Numbered from the stretch's first letter, positions 51,777-60,843 are shown. The stretch is DNA of 64,000 bases from JBJMHZ01 sp045807125 (GCA_045807125.1 JBJMHZ010000009.1:1-64000); one strand, 5' to 3'. The notes: a model not told the origin generated them from the sequence alone. Numbers and translations are program-made.

Positions 51777-53178
51777 CGACGTCCAGGCGCAGCAGGTCGT
51801 CCGGCGTCTCGCGGCGCATCACGGCGCGCGCGCGACCGGAGCGCACGGCGACCACCGGCGGGCGCGGCAGGTAGTTGTAGTTGCTGGCCATCGACCGGCA
51901 GTATGCGCCCGTTCCCGGCACGGCGACGAGGTCGCCGGCCGTGATGTCGCCGGGCAGGAAGCAGTCGCGCACCACCACGTCGGCGTTCTCGCAGTGCTTG
52001 CCCACGACCCGGACCAGGACGGGCGGTGCGCTCGACGTGCGGGAGGCCAGCGCGCAGGAGTACGCCGCGCCGTACAGACCGGGACGGATGTTGTCGCTCA
52101 TGCCGCCGTCGACGCTCACGTAGTGGCGCACCGCGCCACCGGGCAGCTCGACCCGCTTGACCGTCCCCACCTCGTACAGGGTGAACGCGCTCGGACCGGC
52201 GATGGCGCGCCCCGGCTCGACCGACCAGCGCGGCACCGCGATGCCGCGCCTGCTGCACTCGTCGACGACCGCCGCACGGATGCCGGCGGCCAGCGCGGCA
52301 GGCGGCCGCGGGTCGTCGGCCGGCGTGTAGGCCACGCCGAAGCCGCCACCGAGGCCCAGCTCTGGCAGGTCGATCCCGTGCTCGTCGGCGACATCGGCAT
52401 GCAGGCCGAGCAGCCGGCGGGCCGCGACGTCGAAGCCGGCGGTGTCGAAGATCTGCGAGCCGATGTGCGAGTGCAGGCCGGCGAGCTCGAGCGACGGCAG
52501 GGAGTGGATCCTGCGCACCGCCTCCGCGGCCGCGCCGCCGGCGAGCGAGAGCCCGAACTTCTGGTCCTCGTGCGCGGTCGCGATGTACTCGTGGGTGTGG
52601 GCCTCGACGCCGACGGTGACCCGTACGAGCGCGCGCGCTCGCATCGCGCGCTGCTCGGCCGCGTACCCGGCACGGGCGATCTCCTCGAAGCTGTCGAGGA
52701 CGATGCGGCCGACGCCGGCGTCGAGCGCCGCCTCGATCTCGGCCATGCTCTTGTTGTTGCCGTGCATCGTGATGCGCCCGGCGGGGAAGCCGGCGCGCAG
52801 GGCGACCGCGAGCTCGCCGGCCGTCGTGACGTCGAGGCCCAGCCCCTCCTCCGCCACCCAGCGGGCCACCGCGGTGCAGAGGAAGGCCTTGCCGGCGTAG
52901 CAGACGTCGGCGTCCGGTGCGAAGGCGTCGCGGAACGCCCGTGCCCGTGAGCGGAAGTCGTCCTCGTCGAGGACGTACGCAGGAGTGCCGTGCTCCTCGG
53001 CCAGGTCCCGCACGTCGAGCTCGGCGACGGTGAGCGCGCCGTCGCCGCCGCGTCGCACGGAGACCGGCCAGAGGGAGGGGTCGATCGCGTTGACGTCGGC
53101 GGGCGGCTGCGGCGCCGCGTCGACCGGTGCCTGGTCCGGGGCGGGAACGACCCCGGCCGGGCGGGCGGTCCGGCTCAC
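51769..53178 (-). CDS. lysA: Diaminopimelate decarboxylase
   Basis: PLP alanine-racemase-type enzyme, last step of lysine synthesis. 469 residues from a GTG at 53178. PLP lysine Lys97 in CYAGKAFLC, HSHIGSQIFD, GGGFGVAY and the C-terminal CENADVVVRD substrate-site motif are visible. The start is 7 bp after the argS stop. An N-terminal extension of about 30 residues rich in Pro/Ala precedes the domain, which may indicate a later true start. Confidence 0.95.
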   Translation of the reverse strand: MSRTARPAGVVPAPDQAPVDAAPQPPADVNAIDPSLWPVSVRRGGDGALTVAELDVRDLAEEHGTPAYVLDEDDFRSRARAFRDAFAPDADVCYAGKAFLCTAVARWVAEEGLGLDVTTAGELAVALRAGFPAGRITMHGNNKSMAEIEAALDAGVGRIVLDSFEEIARAGYAAEQRAMRARALVRVTVGVEAHTHEYIATAHEDQKFGLSLAGGAAAEAVRRIHSLPSLELAGLHSHIGSQIFDTAGFDVAARRLLGLHADVADEHGIDLPELGLGGGFGVAYTPADDPRPPAALAAGIRAAVVDECSRRGIAVPRWSVEPGRAIAGPSAFTLYEVGTVKRVELPGGAVRHYVSVDGGMSDNIRPGLYGAAYSCALASRTSSAPPVLVRVVGKHCENADVVVRDCFLPGDITAGDLVAVPGTGAYCRSMASNYNYLPRPPVVAVRSGRARAVMRRETPDDLLRLDVDA

Positions 53179-53185
53179 CGACGGC

Positions 53186-54841
53186 TCACATGCGATCAGG
53201 CGCCGTGACGCCCAGCAGCGACAGGCCGTTGGCCAGCACGACGCGGGTGGCCTCGACGAGCCAGAGCCGCGCGGTCGTCAGCGGGGTCGGCTCCTCGTCG
53301 CCCTGCGGCAGCACCCGGCAGGCGTCGTAGAAGCGGTGATAGGTGCCGGCGAGCTCCTCGAGGTAGCGCGCGACGCGGTGCGGCTCGCGCAGCTCGGCGG
53401 CGCTCGCGACGACCCGCGGGTGCTCCCCGAGCGCGCCGAGCAGATCGCTCTCCCTGGGGTGCGACAGCAGCGAGGGGTCGAAGTCGTCGCCCCTGGCGAT
53501 GCCCATCTCGGCGGCGTTGCGCAGCAGGGACGCGATGCGGGCATGGGCGTACTGCACGTAGAACACCGGGTTGTCGTTGGTGCGCCGCGCGAGCAGGTCG
53601 AGGTCGAGGTCGATCGGCGAGTCGACGCTCGCCCGCGCGAGCGCGTACCGGCCCGCGTCGGCGCCCACCGCGTCGACGAGGTCCTCGAGCGTGATGACGG
53701 TGCCGGCCCGCTTGCTCATCCGTACCGGCTGGCCGTCCTTGAGCAGGTTGACCAGCTGGCCGATGAGGATCTCGAGGTTGACGTCGGGGTCGTCGCCGTA
53801 GCACGCGACGAGCGCCCGGTAGCGGCCCACGTAGCCGTGGTGGTCGGCGCCGAGCATGATGACGGCCTTGTCGAAGCCGCGCTGCCGCTTGTCGAGATAG
53901 TACGCGCAGTCCGCGGCGAAGTACGTCCACTCGCCGTCCGACTTGACCAGCACGCGGTCCTTGTCGTCGCCGAACTCGGTGGTGCGCAGCCACGTCGCGC
54001 CGTCGGCCTCGTACACGTGGCCCTGCTCGCGGAGCCGGACCAGGGCGGCGTCGAGCTCGCCCTTGTCGTGCAGCTCCTTCTCGTTGAAGTAGACGTCGAA
54101 GTGGACGCCGAAGCCGGCGAGCGAGCGCTTGATCTCGGCGAGCATCAGGTCGACGCCCACGTCGCGGAAGGCCCGGCGCGCCTCGTCGTCCGGCAGCGAG
54201 AGCGCGTCGGGACGCAGGGCGACCACCTCGGCCGCGATGTCGTTAATGTACTGGCCGGCGTAACCGTCCTCGGGCACCGGCCGGCCGCGGGCAGCAGCCA
54301 GCAGCGACCCGGCGTAGCGGTCGATCTGGGTGCCGGCGTCGTTGAAGTAGTACTCGCGGGTCACGTCGGCGCCGACGGCCTCGAGCAGCCGGGCGAGCGC
54401 GTCGCCGACCGCCGCCCACCGCACCGCGCCGATGTGGATCGGCCCGGTCGGGTTGGCCGAGACGAACTCGAGGTTGATGCGCTGCCCGGACAGCGCGTCG
54501 CTGCGGCCGTACGCCTCCCCCGCGGTCACCACGGTGCGGGCCAGCTCGCCGGCGGCGCCCTCGGTCAGCCGGACGTTGAGGAAGCCGGGCCCGGCCACCT
54601 CGACCGTCGCGACCCCTGGCACGTCGCGCAGCCGGGCCGCGATGACGTCGGCGACCGCCCGCGGCGGCCGGCCGGCCGGCTTGGCGAGCTGCAGGGCGAT
54701 GTTGGTGGCGTAGTCGCCGTGCTCGCGCTGCTTGGGTCGCTCGACGACGACCTTGCGGGGCACGGGGACGGCCAGCTCCCCCGCGCCCACCGCTGCGGCG
54801 ACGGCTGCCTCGACGGCAGCGGACAGCTCGGCTGGGGTCAC
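53186..54841 (-). CDS. argS: Arginyl-tRNA synthetase
   Basis: Class I synthetase, 551 residues from a GTG at 54841. Catalytic signature ANPTGPIHIGA (HIGH-like) and RMSKRAG (KMSKS-like). ALAVACYGDDPDVNLEILIG region and the C-terminal anticodon-binding helices (HRFYDACRVLP) are standard. First gene of the argS-lysA-hom-thrC-thrB string. A tRNA-Arg gene lies 570 bp upstream. Confidence 0.97.
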   Translation of the reverse strand: MTPAELSAAVEAAVAAAVGAGELAVPVPRKVVVERPKQREHGDYATNIALQLAKPAGRPPRAVADVIAARLRDVPGVATVEVAGPGFLNVRLTEGAAGELARTVVTAGEAYGRSDALSGQRINLEFVSANPTGPIHIGAVRWAAVGDALARLLEAVGADVTREYYFNDAGTQIDRYAGSLLAAARGRPVPEDGYAGQYINDIAAEVVALRPDALSLPDDEARRAFRDVGVDLMLAEIKRSLAGFGVHFDVYFNEKELHDKGELDAALVRLREQGHVYEADGATWLRTTEFGDDKDRVLVKSDGEWTYFAADCAYYLDKRQRGFDKAVIMLGADHHGYVGRYRALVACYGDDPDVNLEILIGQLVNLLKDGQPVRMSKRAGTVITLEDLVDAVGADAGRYALARASVDSPIDLDLDLLARRTNDNPVFYVQYAHARIASLLRNAAEMGIARGDDFDPSLLSHPRESDLLGALGEHPRVVASAAELREPHRVARYLEELAGTYHRFYDACRVLPQGDEEPTPLTTARLWLVEATRVVLANGLSLLGVTAPDRM

Positions 54842-54920
54842 TCGTCCGAGGCTATCGCAGACGCCCCCCGGCCGGCGGGGCCGCGGCGGCCGCAGCGCGG
54901 CCGGCGACTCGGCCGGTGGA

Positions 54921-55307
54921 TCAGCGGGCGGACTCCTCACAGAGCCGGTGCACGGTCTCCACCAGCACGTCGGGGTCGAACGGCTTGGTCAGGTAGGCGT
55001 CGACCCCGATCCGGTCGCCCCTGCGCAGGTCGGCCTCCTGCGCGCGGGCCGACAGCAGCACGACCTTGATCCCGGCGGTCGACGGGTCGCCCCGCAGCCG
55101 CGCGGCCGTCTCCCAGCCGTCCAGCCTCGGCATCATGATGTCGAGGGTGATCACGACGGGGCAGACCTCCTTGACCTTGTCGAGGCAGTCCCGCCCGTCC
55201 ACGGCGGTGTGCACCTCGTAGCCCTCGAGCTCGAGGTTGACGCTGATCAGCTGCCGGATGACGTCGTCGTCGTCGACGACCAGCACGCGCCGCGGATGAT
55301 CGGCCAC
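54921..55307 (-). CDS. Stand-alone response regulator receiver protein
   Basis: Single CheY-like receiver domain with no output domain. 128 residues from a GTG at 55307. Acidic pocket VLVVDDDDV (Asp12-Asp15), phospho-acceptor Asp56 in TLDIMMPRLDG, Ser87 in LLSARAQE and Lys108 in LTKPF. No histidine kinase is near. Could act in a phosphorelay or bind a protein partner. Ends 79 bp upstream of argS on the same strand. Confidence 0.92.
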   Translation of the reverse strand: MADHPRRVLVVDDDDVIRQLISVNLELEGYEVHTAVDGRDCLDKVKEVCPVVITLDIMMPRLDGWETAARLRGDPSTAGIKVVLLSARAQEADLRRGDRIGVDAYLTKPFDPDVLVETVHRLCEESAR

Positions 55308-55409
55308 GGCACGGACAGTACCCGCGGCCCGGACGCCTGATCGATCGGCCGCTCGCGGACCGGTCGGGCGGCCGATCGCCCGGCCCTGGTAGCCTCGACA
55401 GGTTCCCTG

Positions 55410-55481
55410 GCCCCCGTAGCTCAGGGGATAGAGCACTGCCCTCCGGAGGCAGGGGCGCAGGTTCGAATCCTGCCGGGGGCA
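55410..55481 (+). tRNA. tRNA-Arg (anticodon CCG)
   Basis: 72-nt cloverleaf: acceptor GCCCCCG / CGGGGGC with discriminator A, D arm GCTC..GAGC, anticodon stem CTGCC / GGCAG with loop CTCCGGA (anticodon CCG, reads CGG), T arm GCAGG-TTCGAAT-CCTGC. CCA is not encoded. CGG is common in this GC-rich genome, so this is a major arginine decoder. Confidence 0.97.
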
Positions 55482-55790
55482 CTGCGCGCCGCCCCGATTC
55501 GTCACCCGAACCGACCCGCCGCCGGTCGGTACGTCCGTCACCGGCCGATGCCGGGCCGGCGCTCCTCTTCGAGGGGTCAAGCACCAGATCCACCAGGCAG
55601 CGAGCGATGCGCGAGCGCGGGGCTCGGACGGCTCGAAGCGATCACCAGCCGCGCCCCTGCCCCGTCCCGCTGCCAACCGCCTGCAACCGCGCAAGCACTC
55701 AGGGCAATATGTTCCATTATGGTAAGTATCGTCCGCTGGCCGCGAGGGGAGGGCTGCGTCCGTCCATGCCCCGATCCGGCAGGAGAAGCC
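55482..55790. other. Intergenic region between tRNA-Arg and neprosin-like gene
   Basis: No gene seen. Contains a hairpin (55510-55530, listed) and an AT-richer island at 55705-55730 (GTTCCATTATGGTAAGTAT is its core) that is the likely promoter of the secreted protein, about 70 bp upstream of its start codon. Confidence 0.45.
55510..55530 (+). terminator. Possible terminator of tRNA-Arg
   Basis: ACCGACC / GGTCGGT stem (55510-55516, 55524-55530) with a 7-base loop, 29 nt past the tRNA 3' end. No T-run. Confidence 0.45.
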
Positions 55791-56771
55791 ATGCCTAGAG
55801 CCTCCCGGGCGGCAGCGCTGGCGACGATGGTCGTCCTGGTCACCGCCGCGCCCGCATGCGCCGGCACCGCGCAGGCCGGCACCGCCCCCGCCCCCACGCA
55901 CGTGACCGGCTCGGCCACGCACGCCCCGCCGGGCCACGCGCACCGGTCCAAGCGCCTGGTCCGCGACCCCAGCGGGAAGCTCGTGCACGCGCTTGGCAAG
56001 GGGCACGTCCGCCGGACGTCCGGCCAGTCGGGCGGTCCCGCTCCCGTCGCGGCGAGCGGCACGTCCGCGCCCGGCAACGGGTGCACCTTCCAGACGCCGG
56101 GCTACACCGCGCACTACTGCCACGCCGGTGCCTACCAGTCGCCGTTCGACGCAGGCGACTACTACACCGTCGGAGCCCACGTTCTCGCGGACGTGGACGC
56201 CCCGACCGTCGCCAGCAGCGATTACCACAGCCTGTGGGAGCTGGCCGTCGAGGACTTCAGCCAGAAGCAGATCATCGAGGTCGGTTGGCGGGTCTACGGC
56301 CCGAGCGGCCCGGACCCGCAGCTGTTCGTCAACTATTGGAAGGACGGTGTCAGCGCGGGCTATGGCAACGGCTTCGTCTCCACCACGTCGTTGATCGGCC
56401 CGGGCATGTACCTGCCCACCGGCACCACCAAGCAGTTCGGCATCGAGTACTACCAGGGCAACTGGTGGGTGTACTACGACACCACCTGGTTCGGTTACTT
56501 CCCCGGCACCATTTGGGGCGGTTGGGGCAGCAACGACCTCACCCAGACCTTCGGAGAGGTCTCGGCCGGCGAGCTCTATCCGTGCACCGACATGGGCTCG
56601 GGGGTCCTCCCGGGCTACAGCGGCGCCGCGCACGTGAGCAACTTCGGCTGGTACGGCCCTGGTCCGGCCGTCAACCTGCAACCCGGCACGATCGAGGACC
56701 CCCTGCTCTACGACGCATGGGTCGACTACACGGGGACCGGCTTCACCTACGGCGGTCCTGGCGACTGCTGA
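55791..56771 (+). CDS. Secreted neprosin-like (DUF239) protein
   Basis: Exported protein, 326 residues. Signal peptide MPRASRAAALATMVVLVTA with cleavage near the Ala-rich region; Pro/Ala/Thr-rich linker to about residue 95. The C-terminal 220 residues carry the aromatic/glycine-rich beta pattern of neprosin-type carboxy-terminal proteases: IIEVGWRVYGPSGPDPQLF, YGNGFVSTTSLIGPGMYLP, FGIEYYQGNWWVYYDT and SNFGWYGPGPAVNLQPG. Two glutamates (in IIEVGW and FGIEYY) sit where catalytic Glu residues are expected. Proteolysis is inferred from the fold type only. Monocistronic, ending in a strong hairpin. Confidence 0.6.
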   Translation: MPRASRAAALATMVVLVTAAPACAGTAQAGTAPAPTHVTGSATHAPPGHAHRSKRLVRDPSGKLVHALGKGHVRRTSGQSGGPAPVAASGTSAPGNGCTFQTPGYTAHYCHAGAYQSPFDAGDYYTVGAHVLADVDAPTVASSDYHSLWELAVEDFSQKQIIEVGWRVYGPSGPDPQLFVNYWKDGVSAGYGNGFVSTTSLIGPGMYLPTGTTKQFGIEYYQGNWWVYYDTTWFGYFPGTIWGGWGSNDLTQTFGEVSAGELYPCTDMGSGVLPGYSGAAHVSNFGWYGPGPAVNLQPGTIEDPLLYDAWVDYTGTGFTYGGPGDC

Positions 56772-56784
56772 GCCGCTGGTAGTC

Positions 56785-56824
56785 CGTCTACCTGAGCACC
56801 GGATCGTCGGCGCTCAGGTAGACG
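56785..56824. terminator. Bidirectional terminator between convergent secreted-protein genes
   Basis: Perfect 13-bp arms CGTCTACCTGAGC (56785-56797) and complement (56812-56824), 14-base loop containing a smaller CCG/CGG pair. It starts 14 bp past the neprosin-like stop. Confidence 0.7.
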
Positions 56825-56928
56825 TAGCCGGGACAGCTCGCCAGATCGACGTGCGCTCGATCCGCTTGCCAGCCGGCTGGGTCACGGTCATCTGCAGGAA
56901 CGAGTCGAGCGCCTTCGCGCGAGCGCGG

Positions 56929-58056
56929 TCAGGGCTGCGGGGCCACCTCGGACTGGCGCCAGGTGATGCCGCCGTCCCCGCTCCTCCACAGCTCGCCGGG
57001 CCCGGATTGGCCGCAGCAGGAAGCGGGACCGTGGATGACCAGGCCGACCTGGTTGCCGGTGAGCGCGATGTCGTTCCAGCCGAGCCCGCCGTCCCCCAGG
57101 TCCTCCGACGTGGTCCAGGTCTGGCCGCCGGCGTTCCGGTAGATCCAGCTTCCGATGGAGGAGGACGCGACCAGCAGCGTTCCGTCGGGCGCGGCCGTCA
57201 GCTGGGAGTCGATGCCGTTGAGGGGCAGGGTCCCGGCGGAGGAGGTGGTCTGCGCCGCGTCGCTCGAGCGGACGACGCGCTTGCCGGCCATGCCGAAGCC
57301 GATGTTCGCCTGGCAGAGCAGCGCGACGCCGGTGTCGGACACCGGCGCGACGCCGGCGATGAACTCGCCGTCGGCCTTGGAGCATGGGTCCTGGCGCGAG
57401 GACCAGCGCTGGCCGTCCACGGTCACGTCGAGCACGTCAGGGGCCGTCGAGTCGAATGTCGGGATCACCAGGTAGGCGACCGCGCCGTGCACGGCGAGGC
57501 TCGCCTGGTTGGCCACCGGCAGCTTCAGCGAGACCTGCGTCCACGACCCGAGGGCTGGCGTCGTTCGCCAGAGCGTGGCCCGGTTCCGGCAATCGGTGAG
57601 CCCCTGCCCGAACGGGCAGGCGGATACGGCGGCGTAGACCGCGTCGGCGTCACCGGCGAGCGCGACCACGGGCCGCCCTCCCGGCGTTGCCTGCTGCTGC
57701 CAGGTGACCCCACCGTCGGTGGTGGCCCAGAGCGTGGGGTCGAAGGCCCACCCGTGCAGGTCGTCGGCGAAGACGAGCTCGGTCACGCCGGTCGGGTCCT
57801 CCAGGACCAGCGGCGCTCCCAACGTACCGAGCGCCTTCCATGTCGTGCCGCCGTCGCGCGTCCCGATCACCGTCGTGCAGCTGCCATGGTCGCACGGCGC
57901 TGAGCCGAGGATCCGACCGCGATCCGGCGAGATCCACGACTGCGACTGGGCGTGGAAGCGAAGCCCCTGCGTCCGCCCGGCGAGCGCGGGGGGACCTATC
58001 GACAGGAGCCCGCACACCGTCGCCGCGACAGCCACCACGACGCAGGACCGCCTCAT
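56929..58056 (-). CDS. Secreted Asp-box (BNR) beta-propeller protein
   Basis: Exported protein, 375 residues. Signal peptide MRRSCVVVAVAATVCGLLSIG with cleavage near ALA-G. At least four Asp-box motifs: GTRDGGTTWKAL, ATTDGGVTWQQQ, RNAGGQTWTT and RSGDGGITWRQS, the sialidase/YCF48-type propeller signature. Many paired cysteines (CDHGSC, CPFGQGLTDC, CSKADG, CCGQSG) suggest disulfides in an extracellular protein. No sialidase active-site Arg triad is apparent, so it may be a binding rather than catalytic protein. Monocistronic. Confidence 0.75.
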   Translation of the reverse strand: MRRSCVVVAVAATVCGLLSIGPPALAGRTQGLRFHAQSQSWISPDRGRILGSAPCDHGSCTTVIGTRDGGTTWKALGTLGAPLVLEDPTGVTELVFADDLHGWAFDPTLWATTDGGVTWQQQATPGGRPVVALAGDADAVYAAVSACPFGQGLTDCRNRATLWRTTPALGSWTQVSLKLPVANQASLAVHGAVAYLVIPTFDSTAPDVLDVTVDGQRWSSRQDPCSKADGEFIAGVAPVSDTGVALLCQANIGFGMAGKRVVRSSDAAQTTSSAGTLPLNGIDSQLTAAPDGTLLVASSSIGSWIYRNAGGQTWTTSEDLGDGGLGWNDIALTGNQVGLVIHGPASCCGQSGPGELWRSGDGGITWRQSEVAPQP

Positions 58057-58183
58057 GACCGCCTACCTCTCCGGCCCGCCATCGGCCGCCGCAGCTCATC
58101 GGCGCGAGCCAGCGCTCGCGCGTCCAGGTGATGACGCGCGAGCGGTGGATTCGGTTGACGGCGCGCTCGACCGGCTGCGCTCC

Positions 58184-58690
58184 CTACGGCAGTGCGGCGG
58201 CAACGTGCGCGAGAGGTGCCGATTCGAACCAAACCACGCGCGCCTGCAGCTCGGCGGCACCGAGGGACAGGTCGGTCCCCCAGGAATCCGCGAGCGCGCT
58301 GATCAGCTGCAGTCGCCGGTTCTGGTCATCCACCCGGGAGACGGCGGCCGAGCCCGAGGCGCTGCCGCTGGGAAGGTCGTCGTGGACCTCGATGCGCACG
58401 TTGCCCTCGTGCGCTGCAACGGACAACTGGAACCATCCGTCCGAGTAGCTGACGACGTTGAGGAGCAGCTCGGTCACGAGCAGCAGCACCGTGTCCACGT
58501 CGTAGCAGTCCGGTGCGACGTCGAACCACGCCACGACGGCGCTGCGGCCGAGCCGGACGCTGCCCGGCCGGCCGGGCAGCACCAATGACGACGCGGGGGC
58601 CGTCAGCCTCGCGCCCGCGCCGATGCTCGTCGACGCTCGGCGTCCGACGCGCGTTCGGCCTCGCTGCATCCTCACCGGCTGCATGCTCAT
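58184..58690 (-). CDS. RsbW-like ATP-binding protein (anti-sigma regulator)
   Basis: HATPase_c family protein, 168 residues, like Streptomyces small serine-kinase anti-sigma factors. N box TELLLNVVSYS (Glu and Asn for Mg-ATP), G1-like HDDLPSG and lid RRLQLISALADSWG, final VVWFES strand. N-terminal 35 residues are basic and probably disordered. No sigma factor or antagonist gene is adjacent; the STAS proteins at 26 and 29 kb are possible partners only in a loose sense. Confidence 0.8.
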   Translation of the reverse strand: MSMQPVRMQRGRTRVGRRASTSIGAGARLTAPASSLVLPGRPGSVRLGRSAVVAWFDVAPDCYDVDTVLLLVTELLLNVVSYSDGWFQLSVAAHEGNVRIEVHDDLPSGSASGSAAVSRVDDQNRRLQLISALADSWGTDLSLGAAELQARVVWFESAPLAHVAAALP

Positions 58691-58732
58691 GCGCGGGCAC
58701 CGCCCAGCTCTCGGGTCAACGTGGGCACCGTC

Positions 58733-59158
58733 TCACCCATGAGCGTTCGATCGGAGGAAGGGAGCCAGGAGCGACACCTGATCGGCCTCGCGAACGGCGA
58801 CGCTCACGAGCGCCTCGTCATCGAGCTGCAGCGTCACCACGGCCTGGTCATCGCCCAGGCGCGCTATCTTCTCGGCGGGATACGTCGGACCACTGGCGAT
58901 CTCGTGCACCGGCCACGCCTTCGTTCGCACGAGAGCCAGGCCGTCGGTGACGATGAGGACGTCGTGGCACCACCAGGCGAACGATCTCGTACGGCTCCAG
59001 GCCATCGGATAGCAAGCCTCACCGGGCTCTCGTCGCGTCCTGCAGCGAAAGCCGCCCGCCACCCTCCTCAGCCGGCGCCTGCTGAGGAGCGCGCTGCCCA
59101 GCGCACCCACCACGAGCCACACCGGGACCCCCAGGCAGGCGAGCAAGATCCACAACAT
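58733..59158 (-). CDS. Membrane protein related to DUF2550
   Basis: 141 residues from the ATG at 59158 with GGAGGATCG. One N-terminal helix (LWILLACLGVPVWLVVGALG) followed by FRCRTRREPGEACYPMAWSR and TKAWPVHEIASG-like segments. The overall layout (one helix plus a small soluble domain starting with FxCR) resembles the DUF2550 gene beside atpC at 33109, but similarity is weak, so it may be another family. Unknown function. Confidence 0.5.
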   Translation of the reverse strand: MLWILLACLGVPVWLVVGALGSALLSRRRLRRVAGGFRCRTRREPGEACYPMAWSRTRSFAWWCHDVLIVTDGLALVRTKAWPVHEIASGPTYPAEKIARLGDDQAVVTLQLDDEALVSVAVREADQVSLLAPFLRSNAHG

Positions 59159-59445
59159 TCGATCCTCCGAGGAATCGGCTTCCGCCCTGGCGCGCCGGGC
59201 AAAGGATGACGAGAGGAGGCGCTCCAGGACTCGCTCACCTACCTGGTAGATCGGCGCGGACCCGGCGAACGGCATGGTCGGATCCCGTCGCAGCGCATCA
59301 GCCCGAAGCTCGACAACGACATCGGCGCCAGCAAAGCGCAACCAAGGACGGCGGCCATCACCCCGCCGGGATGAGCTCGGCCTGCCGGCGTCGCTCTTCG
59401 CCACCGAGCAGCAACCGGAAAGCCACCGAGCAGCCAACCGAGCCG

Positions 59446-60063
59446 CTACGGTCCGGCGACGCGCTCGGTCCCTGCCTCGGCGGTGCGGGCTCCCGCCGCG
59501 GACTGCTCGCTGACCCTGCGCCGCAGCCCCAACTGCACTGCCGCGGCGAGGAGGCGCGCACCGATGCCCACGAGGATGATGTCACCGACCATCTGCGCCA
59601 TGACGATCGCACGCGCGGTCTCGGAGCTAGCGACGATGTCCCCGAACCCGACGGTCGAGAGGACGGTCGTCGTGAAGTACAACGCGTCCAGCCGGGTCAA
59701 CGGCTGCGTGAACGATCCGCCGACGGAGCCGCCCAGCACGAAATAGGTGCCGGCGAAGACGAGGACGAACAGCTGGACGGCGATCGCCAGCGCTGTGACG
59801 GCGCGCAATCGGGGCGCCGGCGATCGCAGGATCGCCCGGACCTGCCATGCGGCGAGGACCGTGACGGCCAGCAAGCCGACGGCGAGCAGCGCGAGAGCCG
59901 ACACGCTGGGGTGCTGCTTCACCGGAACGAGGAAGTACAGCACGAGGAGCGCTGCTCCCAGCAGGGGCCCTCGCAGCAGTGCCACGACGATCCCGCGCCG
60001 GGTGACGCCGGTCACCACGGGGGTGACCGGCGAAGGCCCTGCTGCACCGGATGTCGTCAGCAC
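59446..60063 (-). CDS. Potassium channel protein (two-helix pore type)
   Basis: 205 residues from a GTG. Four hydrophobic segments; the last two flank a pore helix with the selectivity filter TVGFGD (residues 137-142, in TTVLSTVGFGDI). No C-terminal RCK/TrkA domain or cyclic-nucleotide domain is present, so gating is unclear. The filter is GFG rather than the commoner GYG, a version found in some bacterial and plant K+ channels. It lies upstream of nothing else on the same strand within 100 bp. Confidence 0.85.
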   Translation of the reverse strand: MLTTSGAAGPSPVTPVVTGVTRRGIVVALLRGPLLGAALLVLYFLVPVKQHPSVSALALLAVGLLAVTVLAAWQVRAILRSPAPRLRAVTALAIAVQLFVLVFAGTYFVLGGSVGGSFTQPLTRLDALYFTTTVLSTVGFGDIVASSETARAIVMAQMVGDIILVGIGARLLAAAVQLGLRRRVSEQSAAGARTAEAGTERVAGP

Positions 60064-60168
60064 GTCATGGGACGAAGCGTCGATGCTAGCGCCGACGACG
60101 GGCCGTACGGCGCGACGTACGGCGCGCCACGCGACGGGATCCGAACATCGATGTCACCTCCTCCGGAG

Positions 60169-60726
60169 TCAGCGGGCTGCGACGGCCGCGTTCGCCGTCT
60201 CCATCTGGTGCATCTGCTCCGCTTCCTCCGAGGCCATCAATCCGACGGCGACGAGGTCGAGCGGACTGATGAAGCCGTCGCTGATCCGGAAGCCGCCGGC
60301 GCGCGCAACGGCGTCCCTGACCGGCACCGCCCAGTGGTGCTCGATGAGCAGAACGGCGGCCGCCGTGTCGTTGGGGATGTCCTCGAGGACGTCCCAGCCG
60401 TCGGCGTCGGACAGGGCGAGCAGGTTGTCCCCCTGCGCGCCGACCTGCGCACCGACCTCCGCGCCGGCGACAGCGCCCTCCTCGCCCGCGAAGCCCAGTC
60501 CGATGAGCGCAGCGACCTTGCTGTCGAGCTCTATCGTCTCGCTCTCGGTCAAGTTGCCGAGATGCTCCGCCTCGAGCTCCCCCTCAGCGTCCTTGTAGAC
60601 GATCAGCGCGTCGATGACGCGGACGGTGTCGGCCTCACGAAGCTTCTGCAGCTCCCCCACCACCTCTCCGCGGAAGTCGGGGTGGTTGAAGCCCAGTACG
60701 ATGAGCTGCACTGGCCCGATCGCCAT
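60169..60726 (-). CDS. DUF6325-family protein
   Basis: 185 residues from an ATG with a strong GAAGGAGG site. Starts MAIGPVQLIVLGFNHPDF and contains VIDALIVYKDAEGELE, GLGFAGEEGAVAGAEVGAQVGAQ and LIEHHWAVPVRDAVARAGG. These features match small actinobacterial proteins of the DUF1269/DUF6325 type, often encoded with stress genes. A Gly/Ala-rich segment (about 80-105) is probably a loop or weak membrane contact. A perfect 10-bp palindrome GATGCGCATC lies at 60749-60758, just upstream. Confidence 0.7.
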   Translation of the reverse strand: MAIGPVQLIVLGFNHPDFRGEVVGELQKLREADTVRVIDALIVYKDAEGELEAEHLGNLTESETIELDSKVAALIGLGFAGEEGAVAGAEVGAQVGAQGDNLLALSDADGWDVLEDIPNDTAAAVLLIEHHWAVPVRDAVARAGGFRISDGFISPLDLVAVGLMASEEAEQMHQMETANAAVAAR

Positions 60727-60843
60727 GTTGTCCTCCTTCAGAGCCCTTGATGCGCATCGCATCGAACGACGAACCTGAGGCAACTCTGTGCGGTCGCCGC
60801 TGAGCCGCCATCACCCCCATCGCATGACTGACGCTCTCGGCAT

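Noticed and set aside
55410..55481. tRNA-Arg as an integration site for a mobile island to its right
   Set aside because: No integrase and no second copy of the tRNA 3' end was noticed in the window; the accessory genes look individually arranged.
59206..60750. 514-codon plus-strand frame opposite the K+ channel and DUF6325 genes
   Set aside because: Antisense shadow; the minus-strand genes have clear motifs (TVGFGD, DUF6325 start) and ribosome sites.
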